The notes under the pieces were generated by a model, which was not told the DNA's origin, made no database searches, and was given only the letters and a program-made list of their open reading frames with translations. Of a DNA stretch of 64,000 nucleotides, positions 7,487 to 16,785 are shown piece by piece. Numbering within the stretch: position 1 is the stretch's first letter; each line of letters begins with the position of its first letter. This stretch comes from PHAA01 sp034927445. Lineage in GTDB: Bacteria; Bacillota; Syntrophomonadia; Syntrophomonadales; Syntrophomonadaceae. Location of the stretch: contig JAYFPZ010000014.1 in assembly GCA_034927445.1 (NCBI GenBank), positions 62,001-126,000 on the forward strand, in the 5' to 3' direction. The translations under genes and the position numbers were made by a program.

Positions 7487-8215
7487 GTGATAATGGGCGC
7501 GTCAAGTCGCGATTTGGTTTTGCGGGTAAATAATCTGTCTGCCGGCTATACCAATAATAAAGACGTTATTGAAGATATAAGCTTTACCGTAAGCAGAGGC
7601 GAAATGGTAGGATTGCTGGGCAGGAATGGTACCGGCAAGTCGACGTTGATAAAAACTATCCACGGTTTGCTGCACAAAACGCAAGGGCAGATAGACCTGC
7701 CCGGTTGTGACTATGCGTATATACCGGAATTACCGGCCTTGTATGAGGAATTGACACTCTGGGAGCATCTGGAGATAGTTGCCATGGCGCGTGGATTGGA
7801 ACAGCAGGAATTTGCCCTTAAGGCTGAGTACTTGTTAAAACAATTTGCTATGGAAAAGGTAAAAGACAATTTTCCCGGTGGGTTTTCAAAAGGCACACGG
7901 CAAAAAGTAATGGTGATGTGTGCGATGCTGGCCTCACCGGTTCTTTATTTAATAGATGAACCATTTAATGGTCTGGATGCTCTGGCCATACAAGAGCTGT
8001 TGAAATGGCTTAAACAGGAGAAACGGCGAGGAGCAGGAATTCTTCTCAGTACTCATGTTTTGGAAACGGCGCAGCGTATCTGTGACCGGTTCATAATTCT
8101 TGATAACGGGAGGATTATAGCCTCGGGGACCCTGGAGCAATTACAGGCAAAAGCCGGCTGCCCCAATCGAGATCTCTATGAAATTTTTCTAAGGCTGTGC
8201 GAGGTTAATGATTAA
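7487..8215 (+). CDS. ecsA: ABC transporter ATP-binding protein, EcsA-like
   Basis: This is an ATPase subunit of an ABC exporter. Walker A GRNGTGKST is at about 46-54, the signature region is GGFSKGTRQKV (the EcsA-type replacement of LSGGQ), and Walker B YLIDEPFNGLD is followed by an H-loop STHVLE. The 242 aa length is typical. The GTG at 7487 has AAGGAG 10 nt upstream. The 3' end overlaps the permease gene by 8 nt, so the two are translationally coupled. In Bacillus EcsAB affects protein secretion and regulated membrane proteolysis; the same role here is inferred from family and pairing. Confidence 0.85.
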   Translation: MIMGASSRDLVLRVNNLSAGYTNNKDVIEDISFTVSRGEMVGLLGRNGTGKSTLIKTIHGLLHKTQGQIDLPGCDYAYIPELPALYEELTLWEHLEIVAMARGLEQQEFALKAEYLLKQFAMEKVKDNFPGGFSKGTRQKVMVMCAMLASPVLYLIDEPFNGLDALAIQELLKWLKQEKRRGAGILLSTHVLETAQRICDRFIILDNGRIIASGTLEQLQAKAGCPNRDLYEIFLRLCEVND

Positions 8216-9458
8216 TATGAAGGACGATCTGGTTGTATTTCTCTGGCATCGGCGCCTATCTGCCCGCCTGAAATTAATTCTTGAGGGATTCAAACTGATC
8301 GTTGACTTCTGGACGGCCTTATATATTGTGATCCCTGCCTTGATATTGCTTGTTTATACCTGGCTGCAATTGTTGGTCGGCCTGCCCTCCTGGTTTGTTC
8401 CGGCCGGGGAGGTGCTGCTGGTTCCGGTACTGGCCTGGTTTATGGCCAGCGGCAGTCCCAGGAGCTATCTCAATGAGACTGATCTGACCTTTCTCCAGCC
8501 TGGTTCCGGGGAGTTCAACCGTTTGTTCCGGGTTGGTTTCCTGAGCAGCCTGGCCTTGAACAACCTCTGGATCTTGTTGCTGATGGTTGTGCTCTTCCCG
8601 TTTTATCTGCACCTGGAAGCAGTATCGCTGCCTGTCTGGTTAGGGGTGGGCTTATGGATACTCATCTTAAGGACGACCTTTATGCAAATCCTGTTTTTGA
8701 TCCGCGCCTGGGTGAGCAGGTTGGGATTTAGAGTGTTGTACTTTATGGGCTTCATTATTGCCTGGAATGTGGTGACGCTGCCGTTTATCCGTACAGGCGG
8801 CACCTTGTATATGACCTTGATGCTGGGAACAGCTTTGTTTATGCTGGTGATGGCTATGCTGGCGAGGTTATTTTTGCCTATAAATAATTGGACCAGGCTG
8901 GTGCAGGACGAAACCAGTTATGATATTCAGCTGATGGGGCATTTGCTTGGATATGCCGCCAAGCCCGCGCGTAAGAGAAATGGCACCTCCATATGGTCGC
9001 AGCATCGATTTGCCATACCTTTCAGTAAGAGATATACTTTGACGTATCTTTATGTGAAGTATTTCCTGCGGTTAAAACTTATATGGCTAATATTTATGGA
9101 AATAGGTGCGGTTTGTTTGGCGGTAAGTTTATCTGCTGTTCCCTATTGGGTAATATTATGCTTTTTAGCAGCCGGTGACCTTATGCTGGGCCTGTTGGTC
9201 AGAAGTTTAGTGGCCGAGAATAGCGGGAAACTGGATTTATATATCCGGGCCTTTGATAATAGAGACGTTATCAACGGGTTGAGAAGTCTGTATATCATTA
9301 TGATGGTGCCCCTGGCTTTTCTTCCGGTATTTTCCGGTCTAGCCGGGACCATGAGTCTGGTGCAGGTACTGGGAGGAATTATTGTTTTGTTAATTTGGGT
9401 ATTTGCCGCTTTACGGCAACTGCTTAATTCCAGCAATATACAAAGGATAAATTGGTAA
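8208..9458 (+). CDS. ecsB: ABC transporter permease, EcsB-like
   Basis: This 416 aa integral membrane protein has a soluble start (FLWHRRLSARLKLILEG) and about eight hydrophobic segments, closely matching EcsB in size and layout. It overlaps the ATPase gene and would form the channel of that transporter. The ATG at 8208 lies inside the end of ecsA; a second ATG three codons later is possible. A single ecsB pairs with a single ecsA, so the exporter is probably complete. Confidence 0.82.
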   Translation: MINMKDDLVVFLWHRRLSARLKLILEGFKLIVDFWTALYIVIPALILLVYTWLQLLVGLPSWFVPAGEVLLVPVLAWFMASGSPRSYLNETDLTFLQPGSGEFNRLFRVGFLSSLALNNLWILLLMVVLFPFYLHLEAVSLPVWLGVGLWILILRTTFMQILFLIRAWVSRLGFRVLYFMGFIIAWNVVTLPFIRTGGTLYMTLMLGTALFMLVMAMLARLFLPINNWTRLVQDETSYDIQLMGHLLGYAAKPARKRNGTSIWSQHRFAIPFSKRYTLTYLYVKYFLRLKLIWLIFMEIGAVCLAVSLSAVPYWVILCFLAAGDLMLGLLVRSLVAENSGKLDLYIRAFDNRDVINGLRSLYIIMMVPLAFLPVFSGLAGTMSLVQVLGGIIVLLIWVFAALRQLLNSSNIQRINW

Positions 9459-9536
9459 TAATTATGCGATTTGCAGACCGCTGTTGCAAGATACGCCGAG
9501 ATCAAAACGTACTTCTATAGGAGGTGTTTGTACATA

Positions 9537-10802
9537 ATGAAGCGAATCTTATCAGCTCTTTTACTGACCTTAATTCTGATAGCCGGTCAACCTTTCATTG
9601 CTCCCGCTCAGGGGCAGGAAAACGTTTCAGTGTTGGTTGACGGCTTGCCTTTAAACCTTGAAGTTTTACCGGTTATTCAGAACGGCCGTACTCTGGTGCC
9701 GTTCCGGGCCATAGCGGAGGCTATGAACATACAGGTAAGCTGGAATAGTCAAACCCGTACCGTAAATGCAACAGACGGCAATACCTCGGTTCGTTTGCAG
9801 ATTGATAATCCTGTTGCCTACTGGAATGACATTCCAATAACCCTGGAGGCTGCACCGCAAGCAGTGAGCGGGCGTACTCTGATTCCGCTGCGATTCTTCA
9901 GCGAAGCCTTCAATTGCCAGGTGTTTTGGGATAGCGCCCAATATCAGGTAACCGTCGTTTCTCCTCCCAAAGCCATGACAGTCATAGGTTTCTATGCCTT
10001 GGGTGACAGCCAAACCAGCAGTTGGACCGACCTCTTTGGGCAGAGCTATCCCAGCACAGCTGCGGGTAATACTGATGTAATATCTGAACTGGCCTTGGGC
10101 TGGTACAGTATTGATAAACGGGGTAATCTGCTTGAGCAAAGCCGCACCGGGTGGCAGCGCCCTGACGGCTGGGAGGCCGTATTAACTAGTGCTGAACGGT
10201 ATAATCTGTCGAGCGAAATGGTAGTCCATGTTACCGACGGTGATGGTACCCTTACCTCGCTGCTGAATAACCCAACCGCCATGACCCGGGCGGTACAAGC
10301 CATAAGCGAAGAAGCCGGGCAGTACGGTGGTGTCAACCTGGACTTTGAAGGTCTGGGCTTTCAAGCCAGCGGCGAAGAGCTCCGGCAGGTACAGCAGCAA
10401 TTCACCGGCTTTGCCGCCTTGCTTAACCAGGAGCTGAAGCGTAACAGTTCCGGACTTACTCTCACCCTGCATGCCCCCAACAGCGCTTATCCGGGTTACG
10501 ATTACCAGGCCCTGGGGCAAATCGCTGACCGTATTGTTATCATGGCCTATGATTACGGCCCCAAGCCTGAGCCTGTGAACCAGGTGGAACAGGCGGTACA
10601 AATGGCTTGCAGCTCAGTTCCTGCCGATAAATTGCTGCTGGGTATTTCCGCCCCCAGTGAAACTGCCGCTAGTATTGCCACCAAAGTGGGTATTGCCAAA
10701 CGCTATAATCTGGGCGGGGTAGCGCTGTGGAGATTAGGGGTAATCAATGATGGTATGTGGCAGACATTAAGAGCCAGCCTGACCGCCAACCGGCAGCCGT
10801 AA
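9537..10802 (+). CDS. Secreted GH18-family glycoside hydrolase with copper-amine-oxidase-like N-terminal domain
   Basis: This exported cell-wall or spore-coat enzyme candidate has three parts. Residues 1-26 form a signal peptide (KRILSALLLTLILIAG core, then an AQG-type cleavage region). Residues about 28-140 form a copper-amine-oxidase-N domain with two NGRTLVPFRAIAEA/SGRTLIPLRFFSEA repeats. Residues about 148-421 form a GH18 barrel with the catalytic GGVNLDFEG stretch (DxxE ends in the acid Glu) and MAYDYGP on a later strand. Such proteins cleave or bind N-acetylglucosamine polymers; spore-cortex hydrolases share this domain. The ATG at 9537 has AGGAGGTG 10 nt upstream. Repeat copy C follows the stop. 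Confidence 0.85.
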   Translation: MKRILSALLLTLILIAGQPFIAPAQGQENVSVLVDGLPLNLEVLPVIQNGRTLVPFRAIAEAMNIQVSWNSQTRTVNATDGNTSVRLQIDNPVAYWNDIPITLEAAPQAVSGRTLIPLRFFSEAFNCQVFWDSAQYQVTVVSPPKAMTVIGFYALGDSQTSSWTDLFGQSYPSTAAGNTDVISELALGWYSIDKRGNLLEQSRTGWQRPDGWEAVLTSAERYNLSSEMVVHVTDGDGTLTSLLNNPTAMTRAVQAISEEAGQYGGVNLDFEGLGFQASGEELRQVQQQFTGFAALLNQELKRNSSGLTLTLHAPNSAYPGYDYQALGQIADRIVIMAYDYGPKPEPVNQVEQAVQMACSSVPADKLLLGISAPSETAASIATKVGIAKRYNLGGVALWRLGVINDGMWQTLRASLTANRQP

Positions 10803-10823
10803 TTGTATATTACTGAGATTCGA

Positions 10824-10885
10824 GCTGGCTGGGGGTGGTCATGGAACGCCTAATCGGGTAGTATATGTATAAGTACTGCTATGGC
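10824..10885. repeat. Intergenic repeat, copy C
   Basis: Copy C carries the core TAATCGGGTAGTATAT at 10851-10866. Its flanks resemble copy A closely: GGCTGGGGGTGGTCAT upstream and a GCTATGG-like end downstream. It is 135-155 bp before the zincin-like gene. No convincing gene lies between it and that start. Confidence 0.6.
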
Positions 10886-11020
10886 TAATCCCATGCCGGT
10901 ATCAAAAAAGCCTGGGAAATCTGGGGTAACAGCATCCATGCAATATACCTTCGGATTTCCGCAAAACCAACTCCGATAGCCTGAAAACAATTTTCGGGCA
11001 GCGGGTAGAAAGAAGATAGC

Positions 11021-11380
11021 ATGGTTAAACCGTCTTTTGATAAGTTCACGGATATGCTGGATCAAGCGGTAAACTGCATCCCGCCCCGGTTCTGCAGGGA
11101 ATTGACCGGGGGCTTTAATGTTCAGAAGAGGAAAAAACGTGAGGGTGAGTATTACATTCTGGGCGAATATGTTGAGGGCGGCCACCTGGGTTGTTTCATC
11201 GTGTTCTATTACGGTTCCTTCGTGGAATTGCTAAAGGATGAGCCGGAGGAAGTCTGGGAAGCAGAGATTATGGATACAGTGCTGCATGAAATGCAGCATC
11301 ACCTTGAAGCTTTAGCCGGGAGAGAAGATTTGGCCCGCAAGGAGATAGCGGAACTGGCCCAAGCTCTGCGCGAAGGTTGA
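11021..11380 (+). CDS. Zincin-like metallopeptidase family protein
   Basis: This 119 aa protein carries the HExxH zinc signature, HEMQHHLE, near residue 90, with the second Glu spaced as in the small zincin_1 (DUF1025) family. The region before it (GCFIVFYYGSFVELL) fits the family's beta sheet. It is cytoplasmic, as no signal peptide is visible. Substrates of this family are not established. The ribosome site before the ATG is weak (GAAAGAAG), so the start is the least certain part. It may be transcribed from repeat copy C. Confidence 0.75.
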   Translation: MVKPSFDKFTDMLDQAVNCIPPRFCRELTGGFNVQKRKKREGEYYILGEYVEGGHLGCFIVFYYGSFVELLKDEPEEVWEAEIMDTVLHEMQHHLEALAGREDLARKEIAELAQALREG

Positions 11381-11411
11381 TAAGATAAGTATATATAGAG
11401 GTTTATAACAC

Positions 11412-11819
11412 ATGCGGATAACCATAAATAACAAACCCATACAGACATGCTTCCTTTTATGTTCCTTGTTGCTTTTGGAGTGCTTCAATTACGGAATTAT
11501 CTTCCTGGCTCCGCTGGGAGCTTCCGGGATAAATGAACCTGCCTCCTGGTCCGGCGAGGTCAATTCGGCCATGGGCGACCGGGTCAACGCCGACCTGGAT
11601 GTAATGGCCGCGGTCAGTGACAGTACGCGCTTAACCCTTGCTCCGACGGGAAAAACACGGGGATTGGGGTTTACCTATAATTATTTCTTTTCTGCGGTGA
11701 TGTCTGCCCTTCTGCTGGCTGGTTTACTCAGCTACTTAAGGCTGTCCCGACAAATATATTTTCAATTCGATTCCCTGCAGATAACGGCCTTCCTCCACCA
11801 AAAAGACGGCAAAAAATAA
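11412..11819 (+). CDS. Small membrane protein of unknown function
   Basis: I do not recognise this gene. The 135 aa protein has a hydrophobic segment at about 12-37 (CFLLCSLLLLECFNYGIIFLAPL) and a second at about 90-107, with a polar region between them that would lie outside the cell if the N-terminus is inside. It could be a secreted or membrane-anchored protein. AGAGG lies just before the ATG. It sits between the zincin-like gene and secD without clear coupling to either. Confidence 0.5.
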   Translation: MRITINNKPIQTCFLLCSLLLLECFNYGIIFLAPLGASGINEPASWSGEVNSAMGDRVNADLDVMAAVSDSTRLTLAPTGKTRGLGFTYNYFFSAVMSALLLAGLLSYLRLSRQIYFQFDSLQITAFLHQKDGKK

Positions 11820-11975
11820 CTCCTTCAAGCTTCATTTAAAATATTACGCAGATAGGCCGGCAAGACCGTCCCTGCGGCTAAGTGCGCCTAAAACCGTGCT
11901 TGGCCGTGGATTAATTTATCGTTTGAACGGCCGTCCCGGAGATGAGCGCGAAGACGGTTAATAGGAGGAGTTTAT

Positions 11976-13238
11976 TTGAATTCTAAATATAGGTTTTTTC
12001 TAGTTGCCTTATTGACGGCAGCGTTGCTGTATATTGCTGTGTATGGCCTGAAAATCGGGAATACCGAGATCAAAGGGGCGGACCAGATGCGTTTCGGCAT
12101 CGATATTCGCGGCGGAGTTGACGCCACTTTTGAGCCCAAGGATCTGGGACGGGCGCCGGACGCGAATGAACTGGAGGCCGCCCGTTCTATTATCGAAACC
12201 CGTATGGACGCCGCTAATATCACCGATCGCGATGTTACCATCGACAAAACCAACGGCAAAATACTGGTACGGTTCCCCTGGAAGTCCAATGAAACCGATT
12301 TTGACCCGCAAAAGGCAGTGTCCGAGCTGGGCGAGACTGCTCACCTTACCTTTAGAGACCCGGATGGCAAGGTTGTCCTGGAGGGCAGCGACGTGAAAAA
12401 GAGCTATCCGCAAATAAGCCAGATGGATCAAAAGCCCGCGGTCATGCTCCAGCTGACCGCCGATGGGGCTAAGAAGTTTGCCGAAGCAACCGGCCGGCTG
12501 ATTAATCAGAACATCTCTATCTACATGGATGATACCTTAATTTCGTCGCCGGTGGTAGAGAGCCAGATTGTCGGGGGTGAGGCCAGTATTACCAGAATTT
12601 CGACCATGGAGGAAGCCACGCTGCTGGCCAATCAGATTAATTCCGGCTCGCTGCCGTTTTCTCTGGTGGCCAAAAACTGTAATATAATAAGTCCCACCCT
12701 GGGCAGCAACGCCCTGTCGGTTATGGTGCTGGCCGGCAAGGTGGCCTTTGCCTTGGTATGCCTGTTCATGCTGGTCTATTATCGCGTGCCGGGTCTGGTG
12801 GCGTGCATAGCCTTGCTTTTACAGGTCAGCGGCCAGCTGCTGGCCTTGTCCGTCCCCCAGTTTACCCTTACCCTGCCCGGTATTGCCGGTCTGATTCTGT
12901 CCATCGGGATGGGGGTTGATGCCAACGTTATAATCGCGGAGAGAATCAAGGAGGAGATCAATGCGGGCAAAAGCCTGCGGGCAGCGATCGATACCGGCTT
13001 TGACAAGGCTTTTTCCTCGGTCTTTGACGGTAATATTACGGTCCTCATCGCGGCCTTTGTTTTGATCCAGTTTGGTTCGGGGGCTTTGTTGTCCTTCGGC
13101 TACACGCTGGTGACCGGCGTCATCATGAACTTTATCGCCGGAGTTACGGCGTCCCGGATCATGATACGGTCGATCAGCGCTTTTGAGTCATTGCGCCGGC
13201 CGCAATTATTTGGAGCAAGGAGGACGGTCAAATCATGA
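11976..13238 (+). CDS. secD: Protein translocase subunit SecD
   Basis: SecD works with SecF to pull exported proteins through SecYEG using the proton gradient. It is recognised by the MRFGIDIRGGVDATFEP stretch after the first membrane helix, a long external domain (about 40-250), and the SecD/F membrane block GVDANVIIAERIKEE with following helices. The 420 aa length is normal for clostridial SecD. The TTG at 11976 has AGGAGG 7 nt upstream. It overlaps secF by 4 nt (ATGA), so the pair is coupled. Confidence 0.95.
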   Translation: MNSKYRFFLVALLTAALLYIAVYGLKIGNTEIKGADQMRFGIDIRGGVDATFEPKDLGRAPDANELEAARSIIETRMDAANITDRDVTIDKTNGKILVRFPWKSNETDFDPQKAVSELGETAHLTFRDPDGKVVLEGSDVKKSYPQISQMDQKPAVMLQLTADGAKKFAEATGRLINQNISIYMDDTLISSPVVESQIVGGEASITRISTMEEATLLANQINSGSLPFSLVAKNCNIISPTLGSNALSVMVLAGKVAFALVCLFMLVYYRVPGLVACIALLLQVSGQLLALSVPQFTLTLPGIAGLILSIGMGVDANVIIAERIKEEINAGKSLRAAIDTGFDKAFSSVFDGNITVLIAAFVLIQFGSGALLSFGYTLVTGVIMNFIAGVTASRIMIRSISAFESLRRPQLFGARRTVKS

Positions 13239-14161
13239 TAAAGTTTTATAAGCACAGATATGTTTACTTTGCGGTTTCAATTGTCTTGATTTTAGCCGGG
13301 GTTGTAGCGGCCTTGATAAATGGAATTCAGTTGGATATCCAGTTTAAAGGCGGTGCCATCTTCAAATATACCTATATCGGGGCCATTGATGAAACGAAGG
13401 CGGAAAACGCGGTTGAATTAGCGGTGGGAAGAACAACCAACGGGCAGCTGCAGACCAATATCGGTTCCCAGGAGCAGATGCTCATTTTAAGCCTGGCCGA
13501 TAATGAGTCGCTCACCACCCAGGAGCAGGAGGCGGTGACGACCGCGCTCAACCAGGAATTTCCGGATGCCCATCTGACCCTGGCCGAATCGCTGACGGTT
13601 GAACCATTCCTGGGAGCGCGCTTCTTTAAAAACGGCATGATTGCCATTGGCCTTTCCTTCTTGTTGGTGCTGGTTTATGTAGGCTATCGCTTTAAGAATA
13701 TAGGAGGATTTTCGGCGGGCGCCATGGCTATTGTAGCGCTGATCCACGATGCGCTTATCGTCACCGCCACCTTTATTATCTTTAAGATACCGCTGAACGA
13801 CGCCTTTATTGCCGCCGTACTGACAATTATCGGTTTTTCCATCAATGATACCATTGTCATATATGACCGCATACGGGAAAACAAGCGGATGTACGGAAGC
13901 AAGATGCCCCTCGAGGAACTGGTTGACAAGAGCATCAATCAGTCCTTGATGCGCTCGGTCAACACCAACATGGCCGTCCTGGTAAGCATCACTGTGGTAT
14001 ATGTCTTTGCGATGATCTACGGGATTGAATCCATAAGAGCTTTTGCTCTGCCGATGATGTTCGGGACGGTTTCGGGCTGCTACTCCACCATCTGCATTGC
14101 CGGACCCCTATGGACCATGTGGCAGAACCGTAAAAAGTCCGGAAGACCGGTCAGAGCGTAA
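13235..14161 (+). CDS. secF: Protein translocase subunit SecF
   Basis: This is the partner of SecD. It shows the LDIQFKGGAIFKYTY motif after the first membrane helix and the conserved FSINDTIVIYDRIRENKR block in the membrane domain, with six predicted helices in 308 aa. The start overlaps the secD stop. A strong hairpin follows the stop codon. Confidence 0.95.
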   Translation: MIKFYKHRYVYFAVSIVLILAGVVAALINGIQLDIQFKGGAIFKYTYIGAIDETKAENAVELAVGRTTNGQLQTNIGSQEQMLILSLADNESLTTQEQEAVTTALNQEFPDAHLTLAESLTVEPFLGARFFKNGMIAIGLSFLLVLVYVGYRFKNIGGFSAGAMAIVALIHDALIVTATFIIFKIPLNDAFIAAVLTIIGFSINDTIVIYDRIRENKRMYGSKMPLEELVDKSINQSLMRSVNTNMAVLVSITVVYVFAMIYGIESIRAFALPMMFGTVSGCYSTICIAGPLWTMWQNRKKSGRPVRA

Positions 14162-14170
14162 TATAAATAA

Positions 14171-14201
14171 CCCTATCCCATTTAACACGGATGGGATAGG
14201 G
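14171..14201 (+). terminator. Hairpin after secF
   Basis: CCCTATCCCAT (14171-14181) and ATGGGATAGGG (14191-14201) form a perfect 11-bp stem. Only a short mixed AT stretch follows, so it may act as a bidirectional or weak terminator or an mRNA stabiliser. Confidence 0.65.
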
Positions 14202-14256
14202 ATTATCATTGGTTTTGACCTTATAAGACCGTTGTTAATTAAAGGGTGATTTAAAT

Positions 14257-14290
14257 GCAGTGGGATTGAGAATTCCACTGCTATTTTTTA
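14257..14290 (+). terminator. Second intrinsic terminator in the secF-hypothetical gap
   Basis: GCAGTGGGA (14257-14265) and TTCCACTGC (14273-14281) pair and are followed by TATTTTTT. It lies about 55 bp beyond the first hairpin and gives the secDF transcript a backup stop, or ends a short separate RNA. The rest of the 14162-14467 gap shows no gene. Confidence 0.7.
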
Positions 14291-14467
14291 CTGCCGCAGG
14301 TTGCTCAAGAATACTTCAATGAACTATCATAAAGGTGTTGGCAAACGAAGATTTCAGTATTTTAATTGCTTTCAACCGTTGCCGAAAACTATTAAATGGG
14401 TAAAAAATAATCATATACAGTAAAGGGGCGCCCTGTAGAACTGGCTAAGGGCAAGGAGGGTGTGGTA

Positions 14468-15016
14468 ATGAGTTTGGAAAAAGAGAAAATTATTAAAGCC
14501 GGTGAAATTTTGAACAAGATGGCCAATGGGATTAACCCGGTAAACGGAACATCGATTGAGGCCGACTGTTTTTTGCAGGATCCCAGAATAATCCGCTGCC
14601 TGTTTTTTGTCCAGCAAGTATTGGAGGAAGCTGCTGCCAGACCGGTAAATACGGGCGGCAAACAGCCTGACCAATTTATAATTACTTCCGCCGAGAAAAG
14701 CCAGGTAAAATTTCCGGAGGGGAATATCGGGATTAATCAATTCGCCAGATGTATAAACAGCGTAATCGATTTGAATCGCAGCAGAAAGTTGACCGGGGTC
14801 CAAGTGAATAATCAACTGAAGAAAATGGGAATATTGGCGGAGGAATTGCTTAATGACGGCAAGAAACGCACGGCGGCCAATGAGAATTCGTCTAAATATG
14901 GAATTGTAACCGAAAAACGGAGTTATAACGGGGTTGAATATGATATGGTCTGTTTCAACGACTTGGGAAAAAAATTTCTATTGGATGAACTGGAAAAAAT
15001 ACTGGAATATGAATAA
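14468..15016 (+). CDS. Conserved protein of unknown function
   Basis: I do not recognise a named family. The 182 aa protein is soluble and mostly helical. The segment INQFARCINSVIDLNRSRKL followed by LTGVQVNNQLKKMGIL resembles a small helix-turn-helix-like module seen in many clostridial proteins; a DNA or protein contact role is possible but unproved. The ATG at 14468 is chosen because AAGGAGGG lies 7 nt upstream; a GTG at 14462 is in frame but too close. The next gene is convergent. Confidence 0.6.
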   Translation: MSLEKEKIIKAGEILNKMANGINPVNGTSIEADCFLQDPRIIRCLFFVQQVLEEAAARPVNTGGKQPDQFIITSAEKSQVKFPEGNIGINQFARCINSVIDLNRSRKLTGVQVNNQLKKMGILAEELLNDGKKRTAANENSSKYGIVTEKRSYNGVEYDMVCFNDLGKKFLLDELEKILEYE

Positions 15017-15100
15017 GGGCCTTTTAATCACGCGGAGGCTTGTTGCCGACGGTATTGGGAAAGCTTGCCGCCGCTGCTGCGATAACCGGGAATGTTGAAT

Positions 15101-16783
15101 TCACTTTCGAGCGAGAATGCGATGATTGGCAAGCAAAGCCACCAAGCTGTTGGTGGTATTGAGGGATTTGGCGGCAAATGCATCAAAGGGGCTGAAAATA
15201 GCCCTGGCACCGTACCAGATATTAAAAGCCTGGGTGAAAAATACGCTTTGGCTAATGACCTTGCGGGTATATAGTATGTCTTTTAGAATGTCCGGCAAAT
15301 CCCGGAGCTGTCCCTCACATACCATGATATCAGCTGGTTTGTCCGCTGGGTCGCCAGTTATTAGCACCGTGTAAGCGGCAGGAGAATGCTTAGGGCTCGA
15401 AGCGCCGCCGACCAGAATGCTGGGACCTTGCTGCCGGGCATAGTCTGCGCTGGTAATAAAAGTGACGGAAGGATAATCTGCTGCTGGTTGGTCTGCCCGG
15501 TCAGCCAGAATGGCCACGTCAAGCCCCAGGTTTTTCAGATCTTCAACCACGGCTGCGGCTGTATTCCCGCTCCCTGGTCCGGTTTCATACCTGCGGAAAA
15601 GCTCCTGGGGCATTACCACCTGACGGCACTCCGAGATTTCCAGCAAACGGTTGGGGTCGGGAACCATGATATTTTTGCGGCTGAAACGGTAGACACAGTT
15701 GTTTAAACCGGAACTGACCGCTGCGTTTCCGGCTGAGGGACTCATCAGCAGCAATACGGCCAGGGCATTTAAACTGCTCCCCGTCATCAAATAGCTCAGC
15801 AAGGCTCCGGATAGGGCAACCCGGGTAATTCCACCTTGATAAGGGGTTTCCGGTTGATGGACATCGTCCAGGTCAATAACCGGCTTTTTGCCGGGCTTGC
15901 CGTTTTCCACCAGCTCCAATTTGATTCGACCTTCTTTTATGATGCTTCCGGCTTTTACATAATGCCCATATTGGCATACGCGTGTTTCACGGGCTAGGGT
16001 GATAGCAGCCTCTCCGTCCGTAACGCAGCCGCGGGCCGGAACCAGCTGCCCCGCCGCCAGGGTCAGGACTGAACCCTTCTGCAGTTGAGCTGCGGGCAGC
16101 ATCTTGCATAGATCCTGTTCCTCCACCATATAAAACCTGCATTCGTCTTCCTGCTGCCATTGCCGGTAGTTGTTAATATCAGCGCTGAATTTCAACCAAT
16201 CATTCAGGGTTTTTAAGGCCAATACGAAGACCCCTTTGGCACTTTCCCGCACCAGAGTAAAAAATACGGAAGCCTGTTTCAACTGATCTTCAGAATCGCC
16301 GGGCAATGGCCGGGTATATTTTTTATAGTAGGTTTTTAAAAGCGGATATCCGCCCAGGATGGTTACCAAGGATGAGGCCTGCAGCCAGGGTATGCTCCGG
16401 CTAAGGGCAAATTTGCCGAATTTAGACTGTTTCCATTTATACAACAGATAAAGCAAGGCGAAAAAAACTACCTTGCGGGCTGCTCCCGCCTGCGCATCCA
16501 AGCGGGAATCGTCGTTGACGGCAGAGAGCAGGGCGCGTTTTTCGGGGTTCGGACAGGTCTTAAGATAAGACATGGAAAAATCAATCTGATGCTGAAGCTG
16601 GTCAGGTTTGATTCTGGCCGGGTCATAGACTATCAGTACGCTTGAACGCCGATGATTAGCCTTGCATTCAGTAATTCCATCCAGGGATTTAAGATAGCCG
16701 CGCAGGATAAGGGCATCTTCCTTTTGCCATAATTCCGGGACATACAGGCGAATACGGCCCGGAAGCCGGTGCAGTATATGCAA
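15101..16783 (-). CDS. Degenerate P1B-type ATPase-like protein (pseudoenzyme)
   Basis: This 560 aa membrane protein is related to the 700 aa ATPase-like protein encoded at 22575-24677. It starts with the same HMA-like domain (LHRLPGRIRLYVPE, no CxxC). Membrane helices, an actuator-like region and the last helix pair follow. Catalytic parts are missing: the DKTGT phosphorylation site is replaced by SECRQVVMPQE near residue 388, the TGES loop by LARETRV, there is no nucleotide domain, and GDGxND is absent. The CPC-like site reads MSPSAG. The TTG at 16783 follows AAGGAAGGGG and begins 2 nt after the Ca-type ATPase stop, so it is tightly cotranscribed. A regulatory or scaffold role beside the pump is inferred. 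The frame is intact, so it is not an obvious pseudogene. Confidence 0.78.
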   Translation of the reverse strand: MHILHRLPGRIRLYVPELWQKEDALILRGYLKSLDGITECKANHRRSSVLIVYDPARIKPDQLQHQIDFSMSYLKTCPNPEKRALLSAVNDDSRLDAQAGAARKVVFFALLYLLYKWKQSKFGKFALSRSIPWLQASSLVTILGGYPLLKTYYKKYTRPLPGDSEDQLKQASVFFTLVRESAKGVFVLALKTLNDWLKFSADINNYRQWQQEDECRFYMVEEQDLCKMLPAAQLQKGSVLTLAAGQLVPARGCVTDGEAAITLARETRVCQYGHYVKAGSIIKEGRIKLELVENGKPGKKPVIDLDDVHQPETPYQGGITRVALSGALLSYLMTGSSLNALAVLLLMSPSAGNAAVSSGLNNCVYRFSRKNIMVPDPNRLLEISECRQVVMPQELFRRYETGPGSGNTAAAVVEDLKNLGLDVAILADRADQPAADYPSVTFITSADYARQQGPSILVGGASSPKHSPAAYTVLITGDPADKPADIMVCEGQLRDLPDILKDILYTRKVISQSVFFTQAFNIWYGARAIFSPFDAFAAKSLNTTNSLVALLANHRILARK

Positions 16784-16785
16784 GT

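Noticed and set aside
10881..10979. Possible 32-codon micro-gene after repeat copy C
   Set aside because: No ribosome site and no recognisable composition; it is probably untranslated leader.
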